A stretch of 64,000 nucleotides of DNA from Lachnospira multipara LB2003 (GCF_000702205.1 NZ_JNKW01000001.1:434001-498000); one strand, 5' to 3'; shown: positions 1 through 9,930, counted from the stretch's first letter. Notes: generated by a model from the sequence alone, not told the origin. A program made the numbers and translations.

Positions 1-2792
1 GTATTATAAACCAGTTTAATAGTATGTTCGCCCTTTGGAACATATATGGACATATAAGTTAAATTGCCCTCAAAAACACTTGTCTTAACTCCATCTATAT
101 AAGCTTCCCAACCACGTGAATATGGTATAGAGAAGGTAAGTAATCTATCAGAATCCGCATCAAGAGTACCACTAACCTCATCATTAGCTATTGTAATATC
201 TGATAAGGAGTATTCAGATAATTTGTTAACGTAACTTGAAACCTTATCTGTCTCCTGACTCATAATCTTAATGTCATCAAAGGAATAAATACCTACCTTT
301 GGGAAGGTAATTGTAATTGAATTAACTACATCATTGGAATAACCCATATTAACACAAAAATCCTTCTCCCCATTATAGTAACTATAATTTGGTGTAAAAT
401 AACGCATATTCTTTACAGAACCATTAGATGCCACAAGATTTAATTCCACATTAGATGAAGAAATCTTATGGAATAACCATTCACTAAAAATAGCGCTTTT
501 TTCATAATATTCTAAATTATCCCAGCCTTCCTTATTGTAATTATCATTAGGATCATATTTAGTTTTTCCCTTATAAAGATCATAAGTTGTGGCATAGTCA
601 TAGTCCATGCCATTAATTACAAAATAAGTTTCTGTATTTTTTCGACCATTAAAAGTAAAGGTTACACTAGCACCAGCCTTAGTTATTGTAATATTGTCAT
701 CATTAACAATGGCATCCTTTGAATCTGGACTTGCAACAAAATCCAAAGATTCGCTTGAAAGTCCGATTTTTTCATAAAATTCATTTAAAGAATCCTTATC
801 ATCTACACTTTTAATGCCTTCTATATTCTTTAATTTATTGCCTTCACTATTACTTACAATTAAAGAATTCATCATTACTTCCTGAAGTTCAACTCCATTA
901 AGATTTCCTAGCTGATCTTCTGTCACAAAGGAATCATAAGAATAAGCAAGGGGAAGTGCATTAACATTCTTATAAATCTCATATCCTAAATACTTTCCAA
1001 TATAGACAAATCCATTAGGAATCTGCACATTATCTGTAATATCTACCACATAATACATAGTTGAAGATAAAGCTAAAAGGAAAGTTCTATCATCATATCC
1101 AGCATATTTATGTGGAAGATCCGTATTTAGCGTAAGTCCTAGTCTTGATCTAAATCTTGACACAAATTGGTTAGTAAGAGTCCAATAATACTGTGAAGAT
1201 GACAAGTTATAAAGCATATTAGAATTGTAATCAAGTTTAGAACCTGTATATCTAATAAAGGATGTATCCAAATTAGAATTATTAAGGAAAGTAATCAATG
1301 CCTGATTTTCATTACTATTAAGCAAAAATCCTACATCATCACTTGATACACATTCCTTAATATAGCCTTCTCCTGAAACAGAATTCTTATAAAAACTATT
1401 AAGAGCAATACTAATAATTGCCACAAGAAGTATAAGAATTTCTTTACTTTTTTTGTTTATAATCGGTGTCCCATTTTCATTTTTAAAAACTGGAATAAGA
1501 ATAATAAGAAGTACTAAACCAAGCATAAGCTGAGTTAATGACTTAGTATTTCTAGCATATTCTATAATTATACAAAGGCCCATATAAACAACCATTACAA
1601 CTAATATAATAAAGCTTTCTTTAACCTTTATATTAATTAAGTCATCCCACATTAAACAAATTGTATATGCATTCAACAATGCAAAGGCAAAGCACCATCT
1701 ATTACACATATATGACATTCCATTTAAAATTTGACCAAATGCAGGAATAAGCATTATTACAAAAGAAATTCCAAAAACAAATTTAACGAATCTATTTTTA
1801 GGCTTAATAAATAATAATATAACAGCAAGTAAAGTTGGAATTGCAAAACCCATGCAAAGCCAATAACTATCACCTTCTGATACATAATTAGAAATCATCT
1901 GTAAATAGTATTTAATTGGATAAACCAAATGAAATGGTGTACTTGTCTTAAAACGCGAATCTGAAAGAAAAGCATTTAAGACAGGCATTAGAATAATAGC
2001 TGCAACAAGCACAGCTAAAATTGAATTTAGGGCAATAGTACATATTATCTTTAGTATGATCTTTATGTCCTTTTTATACAAATAAATCAAACGAATAACT
2101 ACATATCCAACTGTAAGTAAAACCTGCATATAAAAGAAATAAAAATTGCTTATTGCAGCAACAAAGACCGAAAAAATAAATAAATAGGGCCTTTTTTTCT
2201 TAATGATATGCTCTACTCCAAGAATGATTAAAGGAAAAGTAATCATTGGATTTAAAAAATATGGATGTCTTAAGGAATTAAGCATTCCCCAATAACAAAA
2301 CACATATGTAATTGCACCTGTTAAAATACCCATCTTCTTAAAATTACCTGTGCTATATGTAAAGTAAGAAAATGCAAGTCCTGCCAAATATAGACGAAGT
2401 AAAATCATAAGCTCATAATATATATACATATAAGATGCTGGTATTAAGAATGAGAAAAATGCAAATGGATCTCCTATAACATAATAATTAAGGGTGTTTA
2501 ATACATCTCCACCCTCACCAATAGCAAAATCCCACTGATTAAATTCTATTCTATGTTCAACAAAGAGCTTATAAAAAAACTCCCTTAGATACTGACTATA
2601 ATATAATAGTGCCTTGTAGTGTTGTTCCCATCCATCTGCTTTCCAAATAAATGTCTTATCTGAAATGAAATTGTACATAAAAACAAGAACCATAACCACA
2701 AGAAAAACCAAGGTGTATAGTCCTAAATAACTAAGTATCTTATTTTTGCTTTTGTTTATTTTTAAAGAATCTATTCTAATCATGTTAATCAT
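1..2792 (-). CDS. YfhO-family multispanning membrane protein (C-terminus cut by window edge)
   Basis: The frame is open from the ATG at 2792 to base 1 with no stop, so the C-terminal end lies outside the window. About 930 residues are visible: a cytoplasmic N-terminus, about a dozen hydrophobic segments in the first ~500 residues, then a large soluble extracytoplasmic part ending in a beta-rich stretch (GWEAYIDG, PKGEHTIKLVY). This layout is typical of the YfhO family, GT-C-like membrane proteins; in Bacillus and Listeria, YfhO acts with a CsbB-type glycosyltransferase and a GtcA-type flippase to glycosylate teichoic acids. A polymer-glycosylation role here is inferred, and no partner is adjacent in the window. 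A second ATG at 2783 is also possible; the AAAAGGC site lies close to 2792. Confidence 0.82.
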   Translation of the reverse strand, partial: MINMIRIDSLKINKSKNKILSYLGLYTLVFLVVMVLVFMYNFISDKTFIWKADGWEQHYKALLYYSQYLREFFYKLFVEHRIEFNQWDFAIGEGGDVLNTLNYYVIGDPFAFFSFLIPASYMYIYYELMILLRLYLAGLAFSYFTYSTGNFKKMGILTGAITYVFCYWGMLNSLRHPYFLNPMITFPLIILGVEHIIKKKRPYLFIFSVFVAAISNFYFFYMQVLLTVGYVVIRLIYLYKKDIKIILKIICTIALNSILAVLVAAIILMPVLNAFLSDSRFKTSTPFHLVYPIKYYLQMISNYVSEGDSYWLCMGFAIPTLLAVILLFIKPKNRFVKFVFGISFVIMLIPAFGQILNGMSYMCNRWCFAFALLNAYTICLMWDDLINIKVKESFIILVVMVVYMGLCIIIEYARNTKSLTQLMLGLVLLIILIPVFKNENGTPIINKKSKEILILLVAIISIALNSFYKNSVSGEGYIKECVSSDDVGFLLNSNENQALITFLNNSNLDTSFIRYTGSKLDYNSNMLYNLSSSQYYWTLTNQFVSRFRSRLGLTLNTDLPHKYAGYDDRTFLLALSSTMYYVVDITDNVQIPNGFVYIGKYLGYEIYKNVNALPLAYSYDSFVTEDQLGNLNGVELQEVMMNSLIVSNSEGNKLKNIEGIKSVDDKDSLNEFYEKIGLSSESLDFVASPDSKDAIVNDDNITITKAGASVTFTFNGRKNTETYFVINGMDYDYATTYDLYKGKTKYDPNDNYNKEGWDNLEYYEKSAIFSEWLFHKISSSNVELNLVASNGSVKNMRYFTPNYSYYNGEKDFCVNMGYSNDVVNSITITFPKVGIYSFDDIKIMSQETDKVSSYVNKLSEYSLSDITIANDEVSGTLDADSDRLLTFSIPYSRGWEAYIDGVKTSVFEGNLTYMSIYVPKGEHTIKLVYN

Positions 2793-3247
2793 TGCCTTTT
2801 ATTTATTATTATCAAATATGAATATCAGATATTTCCTATATTTTATCACAAGTTAGGTCTTAATACTAGAACAAATTATCGATTTTATATTTTTAGATTT
2901 TTGGAAAGTCACTAAAAAAGGGTATGAATCTATTCCTCTTCGCACAATTCTCTTGTACCATCGGTCGCTTTTCATTACGCCATTTGCAGATCCTATGAAA
3001 GAAGGTATTCAGGTCTATTCTTTAGATTCTACAAGATATGCTTATAATACAAGAGGGCAGTATGCAGTTGTGGTTGAGTAATATTTTCAGAAATAAGACC
3101 TTTGATTATTTAAAATATGAAAATGTGTAATAAATTGTAATAAATTATAATTAATCTAGAGAATTATGTATTTATATGATATAATTACTAAAGATATATT
3201 TTTATTGGTGATGAGATTTCTGGTTTTAGGGGACAGAGGATTATCCG
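2793..3247. other. 455-bp gap with a decayed reading frame and a promoter
   Basis: This stretch separates the divergent YfhO and diguanylate cyclase genes. On the plus strand a frame is open from 2857 to the stop at 3079-3081 but has no good start or ribosome binding site until an internal ATG at 2995. Its end (for example YSLDSTRYAYNTRGQYAVVV) looks like real protein sequence, so it may be the tail of a lost gene. I do not recognise the family. The rest is AT-rich with an extended -10 promoter near 3180. Confidence 0.4.
3177..3185 (+). promoter_or_regulatory. Extended -10 promoter for the 3248 diguanylate cyclase gene
   Basis: TGATATAAT is an exact TGnTATAAT extended -10 element on the plus strand. 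The -35 region 17 bp upstream is poor, as is common with extended -10 promoters. Transcription would start near 3192, leaving a leader of about 55 nt before the ATG at 3248. Confidence 0.5.
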
Positions 3248-4693
3248 ATGAATAGAGTGAATAATTTTATAAAAAGCAATAAGTTATTAATTACAAATAT
3301 TATTATTATAATTATAGGGTCTATTTTTGCGTCCATTATGTCTTACTCCTGTATTAAATCAATTATGAGAAAAGACGTGGCGAACACTACAAATGCATTA
3401 TTTGATGGAATTTATGGAAATGTAAATGCCATTTTAACTTATCCTATTAATTACACTAAAGGAATGAGCAATGACTATCTATTGCAAAGCATTTTAGACA
3501 AAGAAGATGAAATGCCTGAGGATGAGTTTGAAGTAGTTATGGCGCAGTACCTTGAAAATATATGTAATGTTAATAACTGGGAAGCAATGTATTTAATTTC
3601 TTGTGATACTAATAAGTTTTACACACCTTCTGGCTTAGGCAAGGTTATAGATTCAAAAAATGATGAACAAGATGTTTGGTATGATAACTTTATTGAGTCT
3701 GGTTTAGAATATGGAGCAGATATAGCTTATGATATGTTAAATCCTGATGAGTACGTAATCTTTATTGATAGGAAAATGGAAGTCAATGGCGAGTTAAGAG
3801 CGGTGCTTAGTTGTGCAATCTATTTATCTGATTTAACGGATTTTATGAATTATTGCTATCAGGAATATGATGTGGAAGTCTATCTAACGGATACAGAGGG
3901 AAATGTAATTCTAGATATTAATAGCGTTAATCTTGTGGAATCCTATAAGGATAGCTATGAAACTGATATTTTGAATAAAGAAGAGCATATGTATACGGAG
4001 GGTGGCTATATTATTAAAAGTTATGTGCCAGATTTGGGCATGTATTTAGTGGTAAAGAATTCTAATTATACCTTGTCGGGAAAATTTATAAAGATATTTA
4101 GAGGCGCTGTTATTTATGTAGTTACTATGATTATGGTGCTTACAATTATGAACTTCTATCGTTTTAGAGAGGAGAAGGCGGTTTTAAAAAATAATATATA
4201 TACCGATTTTTTAACACAAATATCAAATGTAAAGGGTTTGCAAACTAATATAAAAACCTTTATAAATGGCACAAATAGTAATAAAATTGGTGGTTCTATG
4301 TTTATATTTGATATTGATAATTTTAAGATGATTAATGATACTTTTGGCCACGCTAAAGGAGATGAGATTTTAAAGAAATTTGCTAAAGAGCTCTCTAAAG
4401 ACTTTAGAGCCTGCGACATTGTAGGGCGACTAGGTGGAGATGAGTTTATGGTCTTTTCACCAACTCTTATAAATAAGGAGGCTATTGAAAAGAAGGCATT
4501 AGAACTTATTGATTTATTTAATTGGACCATTGAAGAGGAAGATAAGAAGGTGAAAATGTCAGTAAGTATAGGCATTTCGGCCTATCCTAAAGATGGCAAT
4601 AGCTATGAGGAACTTTATAAAGCAGCGGATAAGGCGCTTTATTATGTTAAGAAACGTGACAAGAATGGGTATAGTATTTATGGAAGAGAATAA
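3248..4693 (+). CDS. Membrane-anchored diguanylate cyclase (Cache-like sensor + GGDEF)
   Basis: 481 residues. A transmembrane helix at about 13-36 is followed by a ~245-residue extracytoplasmic region of Cache-like length, a second helix at about 283-303 and a C-terminal GGDEF domain (~315-478). The catalytic motif RLGGDEF is intact near residues 393-399, with the upstream metal and substrate motifs FDIDNFK and NDTFGH. An RACD tetrad five residues before GGDEF matches the RxxD inhibitory I-site, so product inhibition by c-di-GMP is expected. It should make c-di-GMP from two GTP in response to an external ligand. The gene stands alone, ending before a strong hairpin at 4760. The ligand cannot be predicted from sequence. 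Confidence 0.9.
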   Translation: MNRVNNFIKSNKLLITNIIIIIIGSIFASIMSYSCIKSIMRKDVANTTNALFDGIYGNVNAILTYPINYTKGMSNDYLLQSILDKEDEMPEDEFEVVMAQYLENICNVNNWEAMYLISCDTNKFYTPSGLGKVIDSKNDEQDVWYDNFIESGLEYGADIAYDMLNPDEYVIFIDRKMEVNGELRAVLSCAIYLSDLTDFMNYCYQEYDVEVYLTDTEGNVILDINSVNLVESYKDSYETDILNKEEHMYTEGGYIIKSYVPDLGMYLVVKNSNYTLSGKFIKIFRGAVIYVVTMIMVLTIMNFYRFREEKAVLKNNIYTDFLTQISNVKGLQTNIKTFINGTNSNKIGGSMFIFDIDNFKMINDTFGHAKGDEILKKFAKELSKDFRACDIVGRLGGDEFMVFSPTLINKEAIEKKALELIDLFNWTIEEEDKKVKMSVSIGISAYPKDGNSYEELYKAADKALYYVKKRDKNGYSIYGRE

Positions 4694-4759
4694 ATCTTTT
4701 TATGTGGCAATATATTTCGCTTTTTAAAAACACTCGTATATTTGTTCGATTAGCTAAGG

Positions 4760-4807
4760 AAAAGGGCGTGTGAAAAAATGAGAAATCATTTTTTCACACG
4801 CCCTTTT
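4760..4807. terminator. Bidirectional terminator hairpin between the GGDEF gene and rnfB
   Basis: A perfect 22-bp inverted repeat (4760-4781 and 4786-4807) with a GAAA loop. The outer AAAA/TTTT ends give a U-tract on either strand, so it can end both the plus-strand GGDEF transcript and the minus-strand rnf operon. Confidence 0.85.
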
Positions 4808-4847
4808 AATTATATCTGCATCGCACATTCGCGCCAGTCAATTACGG

Positions 4848-4868
4848 GAACCTCGCGCATTTTAGTGC
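4848..4868. repeat. REP-like sequence downstream of rnfB, shared with 57139-57159
   Basis: A 21-bp sequence, GAACCTC-G-CGCATT-T-TAGTGC, lies between the rnfB stop and its terminator. The same sequence with two substitutions lies between the kdgK stop and its terminator. The surrounding bases are self-complementary and G+C-rich (GCGCTTCGCGC). Too few copies are visible to define the element. Confidence 0.4.
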
Positions 4869-4876
4869 GCTTCGCG

Positions 4877-5677
4877 CTAGTGTTCATGTATAACTTTCTT
4901 TGGACATTTTTCTGCGCACATGCCACAGCCAACACACTTACTATAGTCAATAACTGCTACATTATCTACTACGTGAACTGCATCAAGCTTACATGTTTTT
5001 TCACAGATTCCACATCCAATACAACCTGTGCTACATACATCAATAACTGCCTTACCCCTATCCTTATTAGCACATTCAACTACGAATTTTCTCTTAGCCT
5101 TTGGCTTATATGGAATAAGTTCAATTAAGTTTCTTGGACAGATATCAACACACTTGCCACAAGCCTTACACTGTTCCTTATCTACCTTAGCAACTCCATT
5201 AATTACATGGATTGCATCAAATTGACATGCATCTACACATGAGCCATAGCCCATACATCCATATGTACATGCCTTTGAACCACCATTAGGTACTACGTTC
5301 ATAGCTACACATTTTTCAACGCCTGTATAAACATAGTTTTCCTTAGCCTTATCACATGTTCCTGAACACTTTACAAAAGCTGTCATACGAACCGATTCTG
5401 TAGCTTCCTGGCCAAGAATTGCACCAATTTTTGCTGCAACTGGTGCACCACCAACAGGACAAGCATCAATAGCTGCTTCTCCTGCTGCAATAGCCTTAGC
5501 TAGGGCGTCACAACCTGCATATCCACAACCACCACAATTGTTACCAGGTAATTCATTTCTTACATCAATTTCTTTTTGATCTACTTCAACGTAGAACTTC
5601 TTTCCCATTACACCAAGGAAGAGGCCTAGAAGTAAACCAGTTATACTAACTACTGCAGCTGCAATAACTACTCCCAT
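4877..5677 (-). CDS. rnfB: RnfB, ferredoxin-like iron-sulfur subunit of the Rnf complex
   Basis: 266 residues. An N-terminal membrane helix (5-26) is followed by the RnfB hallmark cluster C48-x2-C51-x4-C56-x16-C73. Four ferredoxin-type cysteine groups follow, including CKACGKCVDICP, CIGCGICEKTC and CVGCGMCAEKCP. RnfB is considered the entry point for electrons from reduced ferredoxin, passing them to the membrane subunits that reduce NAD+ while pumping Na+ or H+. It is the last gene of rnfCDGEAB, 15 bp after rnfA, and is followed by a strong terminator. The number of ferredoxin motifs fits the long clostridial form rather than the shorter proteobacterial RnfB. Confidence 0.96.
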   Translation of the reverse strand: MGVVIAAAVVSITGLLLGLFLGVMGKKFYVEVDQKEIDVRNELPGNNCGGCGYAGCDALAKAIAAGEAAIDACPVGGAPVAAKIGAILGQEATESVRMTAFVKCSGTCDKAKENYVYTGVEKCVAMNVVPNGGSKACTYGCMGYGSCVDACQFDAIHVINGVAKVDKEQCKACGKCVDICPRNLIELIPYKPKAKRKFVVECANKDRGKAVIDVCSTGCIGCGICEKTCKLDAVHVVDNVAVIDYSKCVGCGMCAEKCPKKVIHEH

Positions 5678-5692
5678 CTTATACTCCTCCTT

Positions 5693-6265
5693 TTATAGAA
5701 TTCCTGAAAAGCCAAAGAATGCAATTGACATAAGTCCTGCTGTAAGTAGAACTATAGGCATTCCCTTAAAGCTTTCTGGAATATCGTTATATTCATTACG
5801 TTCACGAATACCAGCCATAATAATAATAGCAATAGCAAAACCAATTGCTGTACCTAAGCCAGAAATAACTGATTCAATGAAATTATAGCTATTCTGAACG
5901 TTTGTTAATGCAATACCAAGTACTGCACAGTTTGTTGTAATTAAAGGAAGATAAACACCAAGTGCTTCATAAAGCGCTGGACTTGTCTTTTTAAGTAACA
6001 TTTCTACAAACTGTACAAGTGTTGCAATAACTAAGATAAATACGATTGTATTTAAATAAACTAAATCAAGTGGAGTTAAAATAAAATCATAAATAAGACT
6101 ACAAATAGCTGACGAAATTGTAATAACTCCAATTACAGCGCCACCCATACCTGCAGCTGTGTTAATCTTCTTAGAAACACCAAGGAATGGACATAATCCT
6201 AAGAACTGACTTAATACAACATTATTAACAAGTGCTGCTGAAATAGCAATTATAAGTAAATTCAT
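5693..6265 (-). CDS. rnfA: RnfA, integral membrane subunit of the Rnf complex
   Basis: About 190 residues, nearly all hydrophobic, with six predicted helices. It belongs to the RnfA/RnfE pair of homologous, oppositely oriented membrane subunits (NqrE-like), which hold a membrane iron centre between them. The start at 6265 (MNLLIIAIS) is chosen because AGGAGG sits seven bases upstream; the in-frame codons further upstream would place that site inside the gene. It begins one base after the rnfE stop, so the two are probably translationally coupled. The asparagine-rich LVNNVVLSQFLGLCPFLGVS region is typical of RnfA. Confidence 0.96.
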   Translation of the reverse strand: MNLLIIAISAALVNNVVLSQFLGLCPFLGVSKKINTAAGMGGAVIGVITISSAICSLIYDFILTPLDLVYLNTIVFILVIATLVQFVEMLLKKTSPALYEALGVYLPLITTNCAVLGIALTNVQNSYNFIESVISGLGTAIGFAIAIIIMAGIRERNEYNDIPESFKGMPIVLLTAGLMSIAFFGFSGIL

Positions 6266-6266
6266 A

Positions 6267-6971
6267 CTATGCCTCCTCCTTATCATCTAATGAACCTAGC
6301 TTGTGACCAAGTTCGTCTGTATCACCATCAAGGTAATCTGGAACCTTAGCAGGCTTCATTCCCTTGCTTCTCTTTACTCTATTCATAATTGCAACAAGCA
6401 TTGCAAGCATGAAGAATGCACCAGGAGCTAAAATAAAGATACTTGCTGGTGTGTAACCAAACTTAGTTAAATCTACTAAAGCAGATGAACCTGTTGAAAG
6501 GATTGTTCCTGCACCAAGTAATTCTCTACAAGCACCAAGAATTGTAATAGCTATTGTAAAACCAAGTCCCATACCAAGACCATCAAATGCTGATGGAAGT
6601 GCAGGGTTTTTAGATGCATAGCTCTCTGCTCTACCAAGAATAATACAGTTAACAACAATAAGTGGAATATAAATTCCAAGTGAATCATAAAGTGATGGTA
6701 GGAATCCTTGCATAAGGAACTGAACCATTGTTACAAATGATGCTACAATTACGATAAATGCTGGCATTCTAACACCATCTGGAATAACTTTTCTTAAAAG
6801 TGAAATTACAAGGTTTGATAATACTAAAACCACTGTTGAAGAAAGTCCCATACCAATACCATTAATTGCTGATGTAGTAACCGCAAGTGTTGGACACATA
6901 CCAAGAGTAAGTACAAGTGTAGGATTTTCCTTAATAATACCGTTATATAAACGTTCTACGCACTTATTCAT
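6267..6971 (-). CDS. rnfE: RnfE, integral membrane subunit of the Rnf complex
   Basis: 234 residues with six hydrophobic segments and the family signature near the N-terminus (ENPTLVLTLGMCPTLAVT). It is the partner and paralogue of RnfA (NqrD-like). The C-terminal ~45 residues are charged and probably cytoplasmic. The ATG overlaps the rnfG stop by one base (TAATG), a classic translational coupling, and the stop lies one base before the rnfA start. It contributes to the membrane electron path and ion translocation. Confidence 0.96.
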   Translation of the reverse strand: MNKCVERLYNGIIKENPTLVLTLGMCPTLAVTTSAINGIGMGLSSTVVLVLSNLVISLLRKVIPDGVRMPAFIVIVASFVTMVQFLMQGFLPSLYDSLGIYIPLIVVNCIILGRAESYASKNPALPSAFDGLGMGLGFTIAITILGACRELLGAGTILSTGSSALVDLTKFGYTPASIFILAPGAFFMLAMLVAIMNRVKRSKGMKPAKVPDYLDGDTDELGHKLGSLDDKEEA

Positions 6972-7609
6972 TAGTTGTTACCTCCTTCAGCTAATTTTTC
7001 AAATACAGCAAGTGCTGCGTTAATTCCCTTAGTCATAGCCTTTGATGTAACTGTTGATCCTGAAATAGCATCTACTACTTCATCTCCATCAGTAGCACCT
7101 GTACCATCTGTAACTAAGCTAAATTTATTAGTAGTTGCACCCTTAAACTGATTTAAGAATGAAGGATCTGTCTTAGCTCTCATACCAAGACCAGCTGTCT
7201 CGCCAATTGCAAGAATTGATGTGCCAAGGAATTCTCCTTCCTTTGAAACACCTACAGAGAACTTAATATCTCCTGCATAACCATCATGTGCTACTACAGT
7301 AATTACATAACCTACTGTTTCACCATTTGACTTACCAGCTACAACTTCTGAAATATCATCCTTAGAAAAATCCTCAGATGCATTGCTTAAACATTCTGTA
7401 AGCCAAGCCTTTTGATCTGGGTCTTCTTCACTATATATAACTTCAAATTCATCTGCGCTTTCTAGTACTGTTTCATAAGCCTCTTGTTTTGCTTTTTCAT
7501 TCTGAGCTGCAATTGGTTCCTTAGTTACCTGATAAACTAAACCAAGTAACACACCTGCAACTAATGTAATAATAAATAGAACTGAGGCATCTTTAAAAAT
7601 CTTTCCCAT
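6971..7609 (-). CDS. rnfG: RnfG, FMN-binding subunit of the Rnf complex
   Basis: 212 residues: one N-terminal membrane helix (~7-27) and an extracytoplasmic FMN-binding domain. SGSTVTSKA near residues 183-191 corresponds to the S(G/T)AT-type motif whose threonine carries FMN by a phosphoester bond in RnfG/NqrC proteins. In most family members the third residue is Ala; here it is Ser, which should be tolerated. It passes electrons between the membrane subunits and RnfD. It lies between rnfD (3-bp gap) and rnfE (1-bp overlap), with GGAGGT at the end of rnfD as its ribosome binding site. Confidence 0.95.
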   Translation of the reverse strand: MGKIFKDASVLFIITLVAGVLLGLVYQVTKEPIAAQNEKAKQEAYETVLESADEFEVIYSEEDPDQKAWLTECLSNASEDFSKDDISEVVAGKSNGETVGYVITVVAHDGYAGDIKFSVGVSKEGEFLGTSILAIGETAGLGMRAKTDPSFLNQFKGATTNKFSLVTDGTGATDGDEVVDAISGSTVTSKAMTKGINAALAVFEKLAEGGNN

Positions 7610-7612
7610 AAT

Positions 7613-8596
7613 TTAAGCTACCTCCTTCTTTTTCTCTGGCTTTTTCTTACCAAATGACTTTGGAACTGTTACCTTCTCAATTAAAGGTACAAGTAAGTTA
7701 CTAAAGATAATTGCATAAGAAACACCTTCTGCAGAACCACCATACATTCTAAAGATGAATGTAAGGATACCAAGTAAACAACCAAATACTAACTTACCAT
7801 TTGGAGTAATTGGTGATGTTACATAATCTGTTGCCATGAAAAATGCACCAAGAATTAAACCACCACCGCAGATTTCCTTAGCTAAATAAACACAATCAAA
7901 GTTGTGTCCTGGAGCTAATAAGAAAATAAGTACTGCAAATGTAAGAATATATGCAACTGGGATTCTCCAGCTAATAATCTTTTTGCAAAGTAAATAAATA
8001 GCACCAATAAGTAAGCAAATTACTGATGTTTCACCAATAACACCTGATGTAGTACCAATAAACATATCAAGTAGTTTTGGCTGACTAGCAACTACTTCTG
8101 CACCTGGCTTTAAGATTGCAAGTGGTGTAGCACCAGTGTAGGCATCAACAGCAAATGAATGCTTTGTTACAAAATTTGTCATTGGACCTGTGTATGCAAT
8201 AAGTAAGAAGCATCTAGCACCAAGGGCAGGGTTCATGAAGTTCTGACCAAGGCCACCAAATAACTGCTTAACAATAATAATTGCAAAAGCACATCCTACA
8301 ATTTCAAATCCCACATTAAGTGTTGATGGGATATTAAGTGCAATAAGTAAACCAGTAACTGCAGCACTTAAGTCAGATACTGTAACCTTTAAATGCATAA
8401 AATATTGATATACAGCCTCAATAGCTACACAGGCAACAATACCAACAATAATTCTAATTAATGCATCAAAGCCAAAATTATAAATACCAAATAGCGAAGC
8501 AGGTGTTAAGGCAATTAAAACATCGCGCATAACTGACTGAGTAGTTACCTTACTACGCACATGTGGATTTGTTGAAACGTTAAAAATCTCGCTCAT
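7613..8596 (-). CDS. rnfD: RnfD, flavin-carrying membrane subunit of the Rnf complex
   Basis: 327 residues with about eight to ten hydrophobic segments. The TGATPLA sequence near residue 153 is the RnfD/NqrB flavinylation motif, its threonine being the expected covalent FMN site. Other family marks are FMNPALGARC and DYVTSPITPNGK. RnfD is a main candidate for coupling electron flow to ion movement. The gene starts 14 bp after rnfC and is directly followed by rnfG. The lysine-rich C-terminus (KKKPEKKKE) is probably cytoplasmic. Confidence 0.96.
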   Translation of the reverse strand: MSEIFNVSTNPHVRSKVTTQSVMRDVLIALTPASLFGIYNFGFDALIRIIVGIVACVAIEAVYQYFMHLKVTVSDLSAAVTGLLIALNIPSTLNVGFEIVGCAFAIIIVKQLFGGLGQNFMNPALGARCFLLIAYTGPMTNFVTKHSFAVDAYTGATPLAILKPGAEVVASQPKLLDMFIGTTSGVIGETSVICLLIGAIYLLCKKIISWRIPVAYILTFAVLIFLLAPGHNFDCVYLAKEICGGGLILGAFFMATDYVTSPITPNGKLVFGCLLGILTFIFRMYGGSAEGVSYAIIFSNLLVPLIEKVTVPKSFGKKKPEKKKEVA

Positions 8597-8610
8597 GTTT
8601 TTATTCCTTT

Positions 8611-9930
8611 CTACTTCTTTCTTCTATTAGCAAGTACTGTACTTCTCATAGATTTAATCTGCTGAGTAAGTGGTCTCTTAGCTGGACATACATAAGAACA
8701 GCTACCACACATTACACATTCCATACCATCGAACTTAACAAATCCAGCCTCATCTCCACGAGATGCAAACTCTGCAAGCTTTGTTGGAAGTAAATGCTCT
8801 GGACATCCTTCTGCACATCTACCACATCTAATACATGCACTAGCAGATACCTTAGAAACCTCATCTTCCTTAAATACAAGAAGTGAAGAACTTCCCTTTA
8901 CAACAGGTACATCAAGGCTATACATAGCAAATCCCATCATAGGACCACCAGAGATATACTTTTCTGGTTCTCCTACAGGACCGCCAGCAGCCTCAAGAAG
9001 CTGTCTATAGTTAGTACCAAGCCATACATAGAAGTTTCCAGGATTTTTAACTCCATCGCCTGTTACTGTACAAATTCTCTTTGTAAGTGGCTTACCTTCA
9101 ATTACAGCTAAATAAATAGAAAATGCTGTATCAACATTATGTACGATACAACCAGCATCAGCTGGAAGCATTGATGAATTAATAGCTCTCTTAGTAGTTG
9201 CATAAATAAGACTACGCTCACCACCCTGTGGATACTTTGTCTTTAATTCGCATACTTCAATGTTTGGTTCATTAGCTACTAATTCCTTGATTTTTCTAAT
9301 TGCTTCAGGCTTATTATCTTCAATAGCAATAATACCCTTAGCATGATCAAAAATCTTAAGAGCAACCTTAAGACCTAATACAACCTTATCGCCTTCCTCA
9401 ATTAATCTACGATAATCTGAAGTAAGATAAGGCTCACATTCTGCACCATTAATAATGATATAATCAATATTTTCTGGATTCTTAGGTGATAATTTTACGT
9501 TAGTTGGGAAACCAGCGCCACCCATACCAACAACACCTGCATCTTTAATTCTTTCAAGAATTACTTCTTTTGTTAAGTCCGAAAACTCAAGTCCCTTATA
9601 CTCTATCTCCTTATACTCTCCATCATTTTCAATAATGATAGAGTTACACTTGCCACCAGTAGCAAGTGTTCTTGGCTCGATAGCTTTTACAACACCTGAA
9701 ACAGATGAATGAATATTCGCAGATACGAATCCGCCTGCTTGGGCTATAAGCTGTCCAGCTAATACGTAGTCACCCTTTTCTACAACGGGTACGGCAGGTG
9801 CTCCAATATGCTGTGAAAGTGGAAAAACCATCTCGCCAACAGCTGGGAACAATTCCTTAATAGGCTTATCCTTAGATAATTCTTTGCCATCGTAAGGATG
9901 TATACCTCCCTTAAATGTACACTTTCCCAT
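8611..9930 (-). CDS. rnfC: RnfC, NADH-binding iron-sulfur subunit of the Rnf complex
   Basis: 439 residues. The N-terminal barrel-like domain (~1-110) is followed by a Complex I 51-kDa-like NADH/FMN domain (~125-340, with GMGGAGFPTNVK and GAECEPYL) and two [4Fe-4S] motifs near 368-417 (CIRCGRCAEGCP and CVMCGSCSYVCP). It is the peripheral subunit where NAD+ is reduced. It is the first gene of the operon; the start at 9930 has a GGAGAGAA ribosome binding site. Expression is likely controlled through the long structured leader just upstream. Confidence 0.96.
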   Translation of the reverse strand: MGKCTFKGGIHPYDGKELSKDKPIKELFPAVGEMVFPLSQHIGAPAVPVVEKGDYVLAGQLIAQAGGFVSANIHSSVSGVVKAIEPRTLATGGKCNSIIIENDGEYKEIEYKGLEFSDLTKEVILERIKDAGVVGMGGAGFPTNVKLSPKNPENIDYIIINGAECEPYLTSDYRRLIEEGDKVVLGLKVALKIFDHAKGIIAIEDNKPEAIRKIKELVANEPNIEVCELKTKYPQGGERSLIYATTKRAINSSMLPADAGCIVHNVDTAFSIYLAVIEGKPLTKRICTVTGDGVKNPGNFYVWLGTNYRQLLEAAGGPVGEPEKYISGGPMMGFAMYSLDVPVVKGSSSLLVFKEDEVSKVSASACIRCGRCAEGCPEHLLPTKLAEFASRGDEAGFVKFDGMECVMCGSCSYVCPAKRPLTQQIKSMRSTVLANRRKK

